Of a stretch of DNA of 64,000 nt, positions 8,904-18,567 are shown piece by piece. Source of the stretch: Tyzzerella sp. (GTDB taxonomy: Bacteria; Bacillota; Clostridia; Lachnospirales; Lachnospiraceae); contig JAFQDE010000011.1 of NCBI GenBank assembly GCA_017416155.1, positions 1-64,000 of the forward strand, in the 5' to 3' direction. How positions within the stretch are numbered: position 1 is the first letter of the stretch; the number at the start of each line of letters is the position of its first letter. The notes below the pieces were generated by a model. It worked only from the letters and a program-made list of their open reading frames with translations. It was not told where the DNA came from and searched no databases. Made by a program: the position numbers and the translations under genes.

Positions 8904-9965
8904 ATGAAAGCATTTGAAAAAAACATTCGAAAAGTGGAGCCTTATGTCCCTGGCGAGCAGCCACAACGTAAGGTTATCAAATTGAATACCAACGAGAATC
9001 CTTATCCGCCGGCGCCTGGAGTATCGGAGGCACTTCTTTCTATGGATATGGAGAGACTCCGACTTTATCCGGACCCGACAGCAGGTAATCTCGTACATAC
9101 ATTAGCAGAATACTATGGAGTAAAGGATGAGCAAGTATTTGTGGGTGTGGGCTCGGATGATGTACTTGCAATGTGTTTCCTTACCTTCTTCAACTCAGAT
9201 AAGCCGATTCTGTTTCCGGATATTACTTACTCGTTCTATAAGGTGTGGGCAGAACTTTACCGCATTCCTTACGAGTGTCCGAAACTAGATGATGAATTCC
9301 GGATCGTGAAAGAGGATTATTATAAGGAAAACGGAGGAATTATTTTTGCGAATCCAAATGCGCCGACGGGTATATATGAAGGGTTAAATTTTGTAGAGGA
9401 TATTGTAGAACATAATCAGGATGTGATTGTGATTGTGGATGAAGCATACATTGATTTTGCCGGAAAGTCAGCAATAGAGCTTGTAGATAAATATGAGAAC
9501 CTATTAGTAGTTCAAACTTACTCAAAATCTCGCTCTATGGCGGGTATGCGTATTGGCTATGCAATCGGTAATCCATTGCTGATTAAGTATCTGAACGATG
9601 CGAAGTATTCATTCAATTCATATACGATGAATCAGACATCGCTGGTTTGCGGTGTGGAGTCGTTAAAGGATAAAGCGTACTTTGAAGAGCAGGTACAGAA
9701 GATTGTGGACACGAGAGAGTGGACCAAGAAGGCTTTGGCTTCGCTTGACTTTAAGTTCCCGGATTCACAGACAAACTTTATTCTTGCTTCTCATCCAAAA
9801 TGTTCGGCAAAGGAACTCTTTGAAGCACTCAAAGAAGCAGACATTTTTGTCAGATATCTCAGTGGGGAGAGAATTAAGAATTATCTTCGTATCACAGTTG
9901 GAACACAGGAAGAGATGCAAATGTTGATTGAATTTATTAAGAATTACATTGGCAAAGGAGCATAA
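8904..9965 (+). CDS. hisC: Histidinol-phosphate aminotransferase
   Basis: A 353-residue PLP enzyme that converts imidazole acetol phosphate and glutamate to histidinol phosphate. The HisC features are visible: KLNTNENPYPP near the start, the NPNAPTG loop, DEAYIDF, the PLP lysine K208 in TYSKSRSMAGMRIG, and the C-terminal NYLRITVGT. An upstream in-frame ATG at 8859 lies inside the preceding gene; the ATG at 8904 has AAAGGA at the right distance and gives the family's usual N-terminus. No other his genes are adjacent, so a housekeeping role in a related pathway, such as aromatic amino acids, is also possible. Confidence 0.85.
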   Translation: MKAFEKNIRKVEPYVPGEQPQRKVIKLNTNENPYPPAPGVSEALLSMDMERLRLYPDPTAGNLVHTLAEYYGVKDEQVFVGVGSDDVLAMCFLTFFNSDKPILFPDITYSFYKVWAELYRIPYECPKLDDEFRIVKEDYYKENGGIIFANPNAPTGIYEGLNFVEDIVEHNQDVIVIVDEAYIDFAGKSAIELVDKYENLLVVQTYSKSRSMAGMRIGYAIGNPLLIKYLNDAKYSFNSYTMNQTSLVCGVESLKDKAYFEEQVQKIVDTREWTKKALASLDFKFPDSQTNFILASHPKCSAKELFEALKEADIFVRYLSGERIKNYLRITVGTQEEMQMLIEFIKNYIGKGA

Positions 9966-9970
9966 TGATA

Positions 9971-10004
9971 AAAAGATGTGTGGGTAAATCACACATCTTT
10001 TTTC
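9971..10004. terminator. Bidirectional terminator between hisC and the XRE regulator
   Basis: A perfect 12-bp stem (9971-9982 with 9990-10001), a 7-base loop, an A run on the left and a T run on the right. It can end hisC transcription and, on the minus strand, that of the convergent regulator, whose last codons lie inside it. Confidence 0.85.
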
Positions 10005-10351
10005 GTATATTTTTCATTCGGTTGCAATAACTTCAAATATTTCAACACATCCTGCTTGGTTTCTGCAGGAAGTGTCCGGTATATTTGAATCACCTCTGCA
10101 TCAAGAACCTTTTCGTTGATTGGAGGACGTTTCATGCGCTCAACATGAAAGGAATCTTCACCGGTCAGTAAATAATCAATGGACACTTCGAAATAATGAG
10201 ATAATATTTCCAATTTCTCATAGTCCGGTTGATGATTTTTCGTTTCATAACCTGCAATAGTTGCGCGAGACACACCGAGTACTTTGCCGAGGTCTTGCTG
10301 TGTCATTTCTTTTATATCTCTCAAATTCTTTAATGTTTCACCGAATTTCAT
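9989..10351 (-). CDS. XRE-family helix-turn-helix transcriptional regulator
   Basis: A 120-residue regulator. Residues 1-65 form an HTH_3 domain (TLKNLRDIKEMTQQDLGKVLGV, then SRATIAGYETKNHQPDYEKL); the rest is a short helical tail (LPAETKQDVLKYLKLL) of the kind used for dimerisation. The preferred start is the ATG at 10351, which has AGGAGG just upstream; a longer frame from 10378 lacks one. It is divergent from the membrane-anchored gene at 10531, so it may control that gene and itself from the shared 180-base gap. Confidence 0.88.
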   Translation of the reverse strand: MKFGETLKNLRDIKEMTQQDLGKVLGVSRATIAGYETKNHQPDYEKLEILSHYFEVSIDYLLTGEDSFHVERMKRPPINEKVLDAEVIQIYRTLPAETKQDVLKYLKLLQPNEKYTKKDV

Positions 10352-10469
10352 AACGACGCCTCCTACTATTTTAAACATTGTAGCAATACTTACACGAAAA
10401 AAGTCGAAAAGTGACGATTATCAACACAAGCAATAAAAAAGAAGAAATGCGGAACAATATTAGAAAGCA

Positions 10470-10498
10470 TTGACATAAAATGCGAAACTTTTTATAAT
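10470..10498 (+). promoter_or_regulatory. Sigma-A promoter for the gene at 10531
   Basis: TTGACA at 10470-10475, a 17-base spacer, and TATAAT at 10493-10498: a near-consensus promoter, 32 bases before the ATG. It may also feed ispG and polC. Confidence 0.8.
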
Positions 10499-10530
10499 CT
10501 AAATAGAGTAAAAGAAAATGAGGTGTTAGA

Positions 10531-10992
10531 ATGTTAATGAGACAAAAAGATGAAGAAAAAAGAAGTAAAGCATGGACCATAATAATGCTTGTATCTTCTG
10601 TCCTTATTATACTCGGAATTGTGTTTTTTATTACAAAAGTAGTAGTTGGCAACCCATTAGAAGGTGAGTGGTATTCCAAGGCGAACGGATACCATTTGGA
10701 AGTGGAAGATGATAATGAAGTCACATTACAGGGAATATTTAATGGTACCCACATGGAAATCGATTTGAAATATACAATTGATAAATCAGAAAAGGTTATC
10801 TCAATAAAGCCAAATGCAGAGTCTTATGCAGATGCAACAGAGGATTCCAAAGGGGAGATTACTCCGGGAGAACTTGATGAACTGCTTGCAGATTTTACAG
10901 TATCATATAATTACAGCCTGGAAAATGACACGTTGACTTTGACAGAACGTGAATATGGAGAACAATATATATTTACCAGAATTGAGAAATAA
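10531..10992 (+). CDS. Membrane-anchored hypothetical protein (DUF5640-like)
   Basis: A 153-residue protein with a short basic N-terminus, one transmembrane helix at about residues 15-38 and an acidic extracytoplasmic domain. The domain begins NPLEGEWYSKANG and ends LTLTEREYGEQYIFTRIEK, a small beta-barrel pattern (EGEW opening, YIFTR closing) seen in DUF5640-type extracytoplasmic domains of Clostridia; this match is from memory. Two ATG codons, 10531 and 10537, are both compatible with GAGGTG at 10520. It precedes ispG by 52 bases, with only a weak hairpin between. Confidence 0.6.
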   Translation: MLMRQKDEEKRSKAWTIIMLVSSVLIILGIVFFITKVVVGNPLEGEWYSKANGYHLEVEDDNEVTLQGIFNGTHMEIDLKYTIDKSEKVISIKPNAESYADATEDSKGEITPGELDELLADFTVSYNYSLENDTLTLTEREYGEQYIFTRIEK

Positions 10993-11002
10993 TAGTTTGT
11001 TT

Positions 11003-11024
11003 GAGAGTTCGCTTGCGGACTCTC
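11003..11024 (+). other. Short hairpin upstream of ispG
   Basis: A 9-10-bp stem around a CTTG turn lies between the membrane-protein gene and ispG. No T tract follows, so it is more likely an RNA-stability or weak attenuating structure than a terminator. Confidence 0.45.
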
Positions 11025-11044
11025 ATTTCAAGTTGGAGGATTTT

Positions 11045-12100
11045 ATGAACAGGGAGAATACGAAAGTTATACAGATAGGAAATGTAAAAATCGGTGGTGG
11101 GAATCCAATTGCAATCCAGTCGATGACCAATACAAAGACAGAGGATGTTAAGGCAACTGTAGCACAGATCCTCGCATTAGAGGCAGTTGGATGTGAGATT
11201 ATCCGCTGTGCAGTTCCAACAATGGAAGCAGCACAGGCGCTTCGCGAGATTAAGAAGCAGATTCATATTCCGCTGGTGGCCGATATTCATTTCGATTATA
11301 AGTTGGCGATTGTTGCGATTGAAAACGGAGCAGATAAGATTCGCATCAACCCGGGGAATATCGGTGATGTGGAACGTGTGCGTCAAGTTGTTGAAAAAGC
11401 GAAGGAATATAACGTGCCGATTCGTGTGGGTGTAAACAGTGGTTCCTTGGAAAAGAATCTGGTAGAAAAATATGGTGGCGTGACCGCAGAGGGTATCGTA
11501 GAGAGTGCGCTTGATAAGGTGCACCTCATTGAGAACATGGGATATGATAAATTAGTCGTAAGTATTAAGTCTTCTGATGTACTGATGTGCGTAAAAGCAC
11601 ATGAACTTATATCAGAACAATGTAATTACCCGTTGCATATCGGAATTACGGAGTCAGGTACTCTGATTTCAGGTAATATCAAGTCTTCAATCGGGCTTGG
11701 AATTATGCTCCATCAGGGACTTGGTGATACGATTCGAGTGTCGCTTACAGGAGACCCGCTTGAAGAAATCAAATCAGCAAAACTAATCCTTAGAACACTT
11801 GGACTTCGCAAGGGAGGTATTGAAGTAGTTTCCTGCCCGACCTGCGGAAGAACGAAGATTGACCTCATCGGTCTTGCGAACAAGGTGGAAAATATGGTAG
11901 CTGACATTCCGCTTGACATTAAGGTCGCAGTCATGGGATGTGTGGTCAACGGACCGGGGGAAGCAAAAGAAGCAGATATCGGAATCGCCGGAGGCATCGG
12001 AGAAGGACTCCTCATTAAAAAAGGCGAGATTATTAAGAAAGTAAAAGAAGAAGAGTTATTAGAGACTCTTAGGTCAGAACTACTGAACTGGGAGAAATAG
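11045..12100 (+). CDS. ispG: 4-hydroxy-3-methylbut-2-en-1-yl diphosphate synthase (flavodoxin/ferredoxin)
   Basis: A 351-residue enzyme of the MEP isoprenoid pathway that reduces MEcPP to HMBPP using a [4Fe-4S] cluster. The N-terminal TIM barrel starts VKIGGGNPIAIQSMTNT; the cluster cysteines lie in SCPTCGRTKID and in VAVMGCVVNGPGEAKEADIG, both typical. The ATG at 11045 is chosen because GGAGG lies at 11035-11039; the frame is open further upstream only through the end of the previous gene. It is followed by polC after 15 bases, the usual Firmicute arrangement, but dxr and rseP are not directly upstream. Confidence 0.95.
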   Translation: MNRENTKVIQIGNVKIGGGNPIAIQSMTNTKTEDVKATVAQILALEAVGCEIIRCAVPTMEAAQALREIKKQIHIPLVADIHFDYKLAIVAIENGADKIRINPGNIGDVERVRQVVEKAKEYNVPIRVGVNSGSLEKNLVEKYGGVTAEGIVESALDKVHLIENMGYDKLVVSIKSSDVLMCVKAHELISEQCNYPLHIGITESGTLISGNIKSSIGLGIMLHQGLGDTIRVSLTGDPLEEIKSAKLILRTLGLRKGGIEVVSCPTCGRTKIDLIGLANKVENMVADIPLDIKVAVMGCVVNGPGEAKEADIGIAGGIGEGLLIKKGEIIKKVKEEELLETLRSELLNWEK

Positions 12101-12115
12101 ATACGAGGATAGAAG

Positions 12116-15100
12116 ATGAACAAAAAGTTTTTTGATGTATTTCCGACATTGAAAGTGAATCAGGAGATGCGAGCCTTGTTTGAGGATGTGGAAGTGACAA
12201 AGGTTGCCACCAACTCAGACAGGACTTATTTGCATGTCCATTTATTCAGTATGCATTTGATTCAAAAAAGACATATCTGTGCGATGGAAACGGCCATCAA
12301 AGAACAGCTTTTTGCATTGAATCTGATTCAGATTCAGATTGTGGAGCAGTATCAGCTCTCCGGACAATACACACCGGAAAATCTTCTGCGAGAGTATCGT
12401 GAGAGTATTTTGTTGGAGCTGAAGAATAGAAGCGTTGTGGAACACAATATGTTTGCCAATGCGAAGTTCCGTTTTGAAGAAGATAAGATTCTATACATTG
12501 AATTTGAAGATAGCATTGTTGCAGAAGGAAAAGCAGAATCGATTCTTGCACTTCTCAAAGAAGTGTTTGAAGAACGCTGTAACATTCCGGTGGATATTCG
12601 TGCTATTTACCACGAAGCGAAGAAGAGCAAGATGCAGGAACATAATGCACTGCGTCTGCAACAGGAAGTCAATGCGATTGTGGAACAGAATACTGCGAAG
12701 CAGGATGAGATGAAGGAAGCAAAAGAAGCAGAGCGTGAAGCAAAGAAGGTTGCGAAAGAAGAAAAAGCGGCCAAAGCAGCTTCCTTTACGAAGAAGCAGG
12801 ATACATACCGTGCAGCTAAAAAGTCAGACGATCCAAATCTCATCTACGGACGTGATTTTGAAGATGAACCAATGGAACTTCGTCATGTCGTAGGCGAGAT
12901 GGGTGAGATTACGTTCCGTGGACAAGTGACTAGCTTTGATACGCGAGAGATCCGAAATGAGAAGACAATTGTGATGTTTGCAGTGACTGACTTCACGGAT
13001 ACGATTATGGTGAAGATGTTCGTGCGAAACGATCAGCTTCCTGATATTGTGAGTGAGATTCGCCCGGGTGCGTTCCTCAAAATCAAAGGGATAACAACTA
13101 TTGATAAGTTTGACCATGAACTTACCATTGCATCTGTTGCAGGAGTAAAGAAAATACCGAGTTTTATTACGAAACGAAAAGACACTGCACCGGAGAAGCG
13201 TGTAGAGTTACATTGTCACACGAAGATGAGTGATATGGATGGTGTTTCGGATACAAAGGCAATCGTAAAACAGGCGCATGACTGGGGGCATTCTGCCATT
13301 GCAATCACAGACCACGGTGTCGTGCAGGCGTTCCCGGATGCAAACCATTATATAGAAGATTTGGACAAGGAGGATCCATTTAAAGTTATTTACGGAGTGG
13401 AAGCATACCTCGTGGATGATTTGACGGATATTGCAGTTCGTGCCGGGAAACAGACCTTGGACGATACTTATGTTGTATTTGATATAGAGACCACAGGTTT
13501 CAGCAATGTGGAAGATCGTATCATTGAGATTGGTGCCGTAAAAGTAAAGGATGGAGAGATTGTTGACTCTTACAGTACTTTTGTCAATCCGGGAATACCA
13601 ATCCCATTTGAAATCACCAATCTCACGAGTATAACGGATGAAATGGTAATGGAAGCTCCAAAAATTGATGTGGTACTGCCTGAATTTTTGGAATTTGTGG
13701 GTGATGCTGCTTTGGTTGCACATAATGCTAGCTTTGATGTGGGATTCATCGAGCAGAACTGTAAGAATTTGGGACTGCCTCATAAGTATACCTATCTGGA
13801 TACGGTGGCACTTGCCAGAGTATTGTTGCCGACATTGGCAAAATATAAATTAAATATTGTAGCAAAAGCACTTGGCATTTCGTTGGAAAATCATCATCGT
13901 GCGGTAGACGATGCAGGAGCAACTGCAGAGATATTTGTAAAGTTCGTGGAAATGCTCAAAGAACGTGACATTACAACACTTGCAGATGTCAATCGATTTG
14001 GAGATACGAATGCAGATGCGATTAAGAAGATGCCAACTTATCATGCAATTATTTTGGCGAAAAATGATGTAGGGCGTGTGAATCTGTATCGTTTGATATC
14101 CATGTCTCATCTAACATATTATTCGAGAAGACCGAGGATTCCGAAGAGTGAATTCTTACGTCACAGAGAGGGATTGATTATTGGAAGTGCCTGTGAAGCC
14201 GGTGAACTTTACAGTGCGATTATCGATAACAAGCCGGAAGAGGCGATTGCAAGGCTCGTGAATTTCTATGATTATCTGGAGATTCAGCCACTTGGAAACA
14301 ACCGTTTTATGATAGACAGTGACCGCTTTGAACATATCCGTTCGGAGGAGGACTTGATGGAAATCAATCGCCGTATTGTCAGACTCGGTGAGGAATTCCA
14401 TAAGCCTGTTGTGGCAACCTGTGATGTGCATTTTTTGGAGCCGGAGGATGAAGTTTACCGCAGAATCGTTATGGCAGGACAGGGCTTTGCAGATGCAGAC
14501 AACCAGGCACCGCTATACCTTCGAACAACAGAAGAGATGTTAGAAGAATTCGCATATCTGGGCTCTCAGAAGGCATATGAAGTCGTTGTTACGAATACCG
14601 TGAAGATTGCCGATCAGATTGAAAAGATATCACCGGTGCGACCAGATAAATGTCCGCCGGTTATCGAGGATTCAGACAAACAGCTTCGCAACATTTGTTA
14701 TAATAAGGCGCACAGTATGTATGGTGAAGATTTGCCACCGATTGTTGTGGAGCGTCTGGAGAGAGAACTCAATTCCATTATCTCGAACGGCTTTGCCGTG
14801 ATGTATATTATTGCGCAGAAATTGGTGTGGAAATCTGTGGAGGACGGTTATCTGGTTGGCTCCCGTGGTTCGGTAGGTTCCTCATTCGTTGCGACGATGG
14901 CAGGGATTACCGAGGTAAACCCACTTAGCCCTCATTATTATTGCGCCAAGTGTCACTACAGTGATTTTGAATCTGACGAAGTTAGAAAATATGCCGGAGG
15001 TTGCGGATGGGATATGCCGGATAAGAATTGTCCGGTGTGCGGAGAACCTCTTGTTAAGGATGGTTTTGATATTCCGTTTGAGACATTCCTTGGATTCAAA

Positions 15101-16579
15101 GGAAATAAGGAACCCGATATTGACCTTAACTTCTCAGGAGATTATCAGAGTAACGCACACAAATATACAGAGGTTATCTTCGGTGACGGTCAGACCTTCC
15201 GCGCCGGAACCATTGGTACCTTGGCGGATAAGACGGCCTATGGTTATGTGAAGAACTATTATGAAGAGAGAAATCAAGGAAAGCGTAAATGTGAGATAGA
15301 GCGTTTGTTACAGGGCTGTGTTGGTATTCGCAGAAGTACCGGACAGCATCCGGGGGGGATTATTGTTCTTCCAATCGGACAGGACATCAACTCATTCACA
15401 CCGGTACAGCATCCGGCAAACGATATGACAACCGATATTGTCACGACGCATTTTGATTATCACTCCATTGACCATAACTTGTTGAAACTCGATATTCTCG
15501 GTCATGATGATCCGACAATGATTAAAATGTTGGAGGAATTGGTAACGGAGATTACCGGTGAACCATTTGTGGCAACAGAGATCAAACTGGATGATCCGGG
15601 AGTTATGAAATTGTTTGCAGATACAAGTTCATTAGGTATTACACCGGAAGATATCGGAGGATGTCCGGTTGGCTGTCTCGGAATTCCGGAGTTTGGAACA
15701 GATTTCGTTATTCAGATGGTTGTGGATACGAAACCGAAGACATTATCAGACCTAATTCGTATTTCCGGTCTGTCACATGGAACTGACGTATGGCTTAACA
15801 ATGCACAGACTTTGATTCAGGAAGGCAAGGCGACGATTTCAACGGCTATTTGTACCCGTGATGATATTATGACCTTCCTCATTAACAGTGGAATGGAAAG
15901 CGAGACATCGTTCAAGATTATGGAAGATGTTCGTAAGGGTAAAGTTGCAAAGGGTAAATCAGGCAAATGGCCGGAGTGGAAAGAAGACATGCTGGCCCAC
16001 GGTATACCGGACTGGTATGTGTGGTCCTGTGAACAGATTAAGTACATGTTCCCAAAGGCACATGCAGCAGCATATGTTATGATGGCATATCGTATTGCCT
16101 ACTGTAAAGTATATTATCCGCTTGCTTACTACGCGGCGTACTTTAGTATTCGTGCCAATGCCTTTTCTTATGAACTGATGTGTCAGGGAAAAGACAAATT
16201 AGAGTACTATATTCGTGATTACAAAAAGCGCAGTGACAGTCTTTCTAACAAAGAACAGGATACACTTAAAGATATGCGTCTTGTGCAAGAAATGTATGCG
16301 AGAGGATATGAATTCCTGCCAATTGACCTTTATAAGTCCAAGGCAACTAAGTTCCAGATTATAGATGGGAAATTGTTGCCTCCATTTAGCAGTATCGAAG
16401 GCATGGGAGATAAGGCGGCAGACGCGGTGGAAATGGCAGCACAAGATGGACCATATTTGTCGCTGGATGATTTCAGACAGCGTACGAAGGTAAGTAAGAC
16501 GGTCATCGAATTCATGGCTGATTTGGGACTGTTTGGTGACTTGCCGACATCGAATCAGTTGTCGTTGTTTGATTTTTAA
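12116..16579 (+). CDS. polC: DNA polymerase III PolC-type alpha subunit
   Basis: The replicative polymerase of low-GC Gram-positives, 1487 residues. Order of domains: N-terminal domain, a charged coiled stretch near 195-235, an OB fold (RGQVTSFDTREI near 265), a PHP domain with HCH at 366-368 split by the inserted DEDDh 3'-5' exonuclease (DIETTGF at 456), then the polymerase core with a Zn-binding four-cysteine module (CAKCHYSDF through KNCPVCG near 943-977). The exonuclease catalytic set also shows HNASFD and HHRAVDDA. Length and order match PolC fully, so it should be intact. Confidence 0.97.
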   Translation: MNKKFFDVFPTLKVNQEMRALFEDVEVTKVATNSDRTYLHVHLFSMHLIQKRHICAMETAIKEQLFALNLIQIQIVEQYQLSGQYTPENLLREYRESILLELKNRSVVEHNMFANAKFRFEEDKILYIEFEDSIVAEGKAESILALLKEVFEERCNIPVDIRAIYHEAKKSKMQEHNALRLQQEVNAIVEQNTAKQDEMKEAKEAEREAKKVAKEEKAAKAASFTKKQDTYRAAKKSDDPNLIYGRDFEDEPMELRHVVGEMGEITFRGQVTSFDTREIRNEKTIVMFAVTDFTDTIMVKMFVRNDQLPDIVSEIRPGAFLKIKGITTIDKFDHELTIASVAGVKKIPSFITKRKDTAPEKRVELHCHTKMSDMDGVSDTKAIVKQAHDWGHSAIAITDHGVVQAFPDANHYIEDLDKEDPFKVIYGVEAYLVDDLTDIAVRAGKQTLDDTYVVFDIETTGFSNVEDRIIEIGAVKVKDGEIVDSYSTFVNPGIPIPFEITNLTSITDEMVMEAPKIDVVLPEFLEFVGDAALVAHNASFDVGFIEQNCKNLGLPHKYTYLDTVALARVLLPTLAKYKLNIVAKALGISLENHHRAVDDAGATAEIFVKFVEMLKERDITTLADVNRFGDTNADAIKKMPTYHAIILAKNDVGRVNLYRLISMSHLTYYSRRPRIPKSEFLRHREGLIIGSACEAGELYSAIIDNKPEEAIARLVNFYDYLEIQPLGNNRFMIDSDRFEHIRSEEDLMEINRRIVRLGEEFHKPVVATCDVHFLEPEDEVYRRIVMAGQGFADADNQAPLYLRTTEEMLEEFAYLGSQKAYEVVVTNTVKIADQIEKISPVRPDKCPPVIEDSDKQLRNICYNKAHSMYGEDLPPIVVERLERELNSIISNGFAVMYIIAQKLVWKSVEDGYLVGSRGSVGSSFVATMAGITEVNPLSPHYYCAKCHYSDFESDEVRKYAGGCGWDMPDKNCPVCGEPLVKDGFDIPFETFLGFKGNKEPDIDLNFSGDYQSNAHKYTEVIFGDGQTFRAGTIGTLADKTAYGYVKNYYEERNQGKRKCEIERLLQGCVGIRRSTGQHPGGIIVLPIGQDINSFTPVQHPANDMTTDIVTTHFDYHSIDHNLLKLDILGHDDPTMIKMLEELVTEITGEPFVATEIKLDDPGVMKLFADTSSLGITPEDIGGCPVGCLGIPEFGTDFVIQMVVDTKPKTLSDLIRISGLSHGTDVWLNNAQTLIQEGKATISTAICTRDDIMTFLINSGMESETSFKIMEDVRKGKVAKGKSGKWPEWKEDMLAHGIPDWYVWSCEQIKYMFPKAHAAAYVMMAYRIAYCKVYYPLAYYAAYFSIRANAFSYELMCQGKDKLEYYIRDYKKRSDSLSNKEQDTLKDMRLVQEMYARGYEFLPIDLYKSKATKFQIIDGKLLPPFSSIEGMGDKAADAVEMAAQDGPYLSLDDFRQRTKVSKTVIEFMADLGLFGDLPTSNQLSLFDF

Positions 16580-16580
16580 T

Positions 16581-16667
16581 GGTATTATTGCAAGTGTGCT
16601 GTGGATTATTGGATGTTTGCCACTTCTGAGAATCGGCACATCTACAACGGCACTTTACTATGCAAGT
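16581..16667 (+). pseudogene. Remnant of a DUF624/YesL-like membrane protein
   Basis: Starting 2 bases after the polC stop, about 29 codons read as a hydrophobic helix followed by GTSTTALYYASK. LP-x-x-x-IG-x-STTALYY is the signature of the first helix of DUF624 (YesL-like) proteins, which normally continue for about 200 residues. Here there is no start codon and the similarity ends at the terminator hairpin. It is the leftmost of four abutting remnants that reach 18547. Confidence 0.55.
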
Positions 16668-16717
16668 AAAAATAGCAATCTTGAGTTTATAACGAACTCT
16701 AAGATTGCTATTTTTTT
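16668..16717. terminator. Bidirectional terminator between the DUF624 and AraC remnants
   Basis: An 18-bp stem with one bulge (left arm AAATAGCAATCTTGAGTT, right arm ending in GATTGCTATTTTTTT) has A runs on the left and T runs on the right. It can end transcription from polC and, on the minus strand, from the AraC remnant. Confidence 0.85.
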
Positions 16718-17128
16718 ATTCATAATTCCGATATTCTTTCGGAGATTTTCCACATTTTTTTTTAAAGAAACTAGAAAAGTAGTACTGGTCTGCAAAGCCT
16801 AACTGTGTTGCAATTTCCTGCAACGGAAGTTGGGAGCCGCAAAGTAGTGTTTTTGCGGCATCAAAACGTTGGTTGTTCAGATACTTATATGGTGTATCGC
16901 CATATATCTTACTGAAAGCGCGAATTGTCTGTGAAACGGACAGATTTGTGATGGCAGCGCACTTTTCTAAATTCAATTCCTCATCCAAATGCAAATCAAG
17001 GTAGTTCTTTAACTCAACAATATTCTTTGGTATATCCGAAATCTCATCATGTGGCTTCAAAGAATTTCTAAGAAACTGGCAAAGCCTTATAAACACAATA
17101 AAGCTGCGGTCAAATACCAGTTCCGGAT
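16716..17128 (-). pseudogene. AraC-family regulator, C-terminal fragment
   Basis: About 135 residues on the minus strand form a good AraC DNA-binding domain: VELKNYLDLHLDEELNLEKC as the first helix group, ITNLSVSQTIRAFSKIYGDT, and the signature KTLLCGSQLPLQEIATQLGF followed by FSSFFKKKCGKSPKEYRNYE at the stop. The N-terminal sensor part is missing: near 17125 the frame runs into sequence that belongs to a plus-strand gene fragment. A short ORF from 17201 covers it but its first residues are not regulator-like. Confidence 0.75.
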
Positions 17129-17129
17129 T

Positions 17130-18285
17130 TCCTGGGATGTAATGTATGGAGATGCAAATACGACTTATGATTTCCGTATCACACCGATTGAGAATGCACA
17201 AGGAGCTACCGAAGTCTTGGTAGAATATAAGAAGTCAACGGATACTAAATGGCAAGCAACCTACTGTCAGAAGAGCACATGGGTAATGGATAGCGATTTA
17301 TATGGTATCTATACCGCAACAGGAAATCAACAGTTTGGAGATTTTAGCGTGGTGACTTCAGACTATACCAGATTAGATACGAACCGTTATAAAACGTTAG
17401 AAGGATTCTTCCTCGGACTTAGAAAAGGCGGCGTACAGGTAATGTCAAATTTCAGCACGGTACTGGATAAGTCAATTGATTTATCTTCAAGGAACTCTTA
17501 TGTACTGGAAACTTCTATGAAGATGGTAGAAGACCCGACGAATTCCATCAAGGGTCTAATATTTAATTATAATGAAAAAGACAAGAGTTATATCGTGCTG
17601 GATTATCGACAAGATAAAGATAAGAAATATTATATTTTTGCACGTCATTTTGACGGAAAAAAATGGGGAGAAGTAAAAGGTTTTGATTTCCCATTGAAAG
17701 CGGGCGAGTGGTATGACTTTAAATTGAAAGTTGTAAACGGTAAAAATTCAACGGAGATGATTCTGGAATACAAGACAGGTGAGGATGACTACCAGGCAGT
17801 TATAAGAGCATTTGATTTTGCTACCGCCGGACGTATGGTTGGATATAGTAGTACAAAAGCAAACGGAATGCAGTTTGGTGGAATTTCTCTTGGTTCTACT
17901 ACCGTAATCAGTAGCGGTGATGAGCGCTATGATGTAGTGAAGGGTGCGTTTAGACGCGTAGATGGAGGCGTGCAGGTAGCAACCGGAAACAGTATGATAG
18001 TAGATACATGGATAAACAAAAATAAGCTTAATTCTTATGCATTTGAATCCGGATTCCAGATTATACCGGAAACTAGCAATGTTGATTTGAGTGGTATTAT
18101 GCTGAATTATGATAAGAACACAGGTGCATACCTAATTCTAGATTATCATAAAAACAAAGACATCGGAAATCAACTATGGATTCGGTATCATGATGGAAAG
18201 AATTGGGTAGATGCGAAGCACTTTAGTGTGATTTTACAGGAAAATGCATGGTATGACTTTAAGGTTAGTGTAAAGAACAGTAAAC
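17130..18285 (+). pseudogene. Fragment of a large secreted protein with tandem lectin-like repeats
   Basis: About 385 codons without a credible start or native end. The region holds at least two copies of a roughly 160-residue unit: GGVQVMSNFSTVLDKSIDL with YVLETSMKMV, GLIFNYNEKDKSYIVLDY, HFDGKKWGEV and GEWYDFKLKV in one, and GGVQVATGNSMIVDTWINK, YAFESGFQII, GIMLNYDKNTGAYLILDY, YHDGKNWVDA and AWYDFKVSV in the next. The pattern fits concanavalin-A-like (LamG or DUF1080-type) carbohydrate-binding modules found at the end of extracellular glycoside hydrolases. Both ends break abruptly, at about 17130 and 18285. Confidence 0.65.
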
Positions 18286-18547
18286 TGAAGAGGAGAATGG
18301 TGAAAAATTCGAATTCAAAAATGTGCTCCCGATTATTCTTTGCTCGGCAGTAGTGAGTGGTGTGTCCTACATGCTTCAGTTAATTGGAGCAGTAAATCTT
18401 CCGGCAACGGTGTTGTATCCGATTGTGTCAGGAGGAAGTATTATATTCTCAACAATCGCGGGTATGATTTGCTTTAAGGAGAGGCCAAATCTGTATCAGA
18501 AAATAGGTGTGGTACTTTGTTTTGTTGGAACATGTTTGTTTTTGTAA
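18284..18547 (+). pseudogene. DMT/EamA-family transporter, C-terminal fragment
   Basis: The frame is open from 18284 and reads KFEFKNVLPIILCSAVVSGV, then NLPATVLYPIVSGGSIIFST, a short KERPNLYQKIG and a last helix ending CLFL. This is the last three helices of a ten-helix drug/metabolite exporter with an EamA domain; about 200 residues are missing at the front. A GTG at 18323 is a possible start but has no ribosome binding site. A native-looking terminator follows. Confidence 0.7.
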
Positions 18548-18567
18548 ACAAATATTTGTTAAAAGTT

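Noticed and set aside
13208..13783. A 191-codon open frame antisense to polC
   Set aside because: It has no ribosome binding site or family resemblance, and polC on the other strand is complete and conserved through this part. Other long antisense frames within addA, addB and hsdM were dropped for the same reason.
17049..18353. A complete 434-residue protein-coding gene
   Set aside because: The first 25 codons and the last 20 lie in the flanking AraC and EamA remnants read in wrong frames, there is no ribosome binding site, and the real similarity spans only about 17130-18285.
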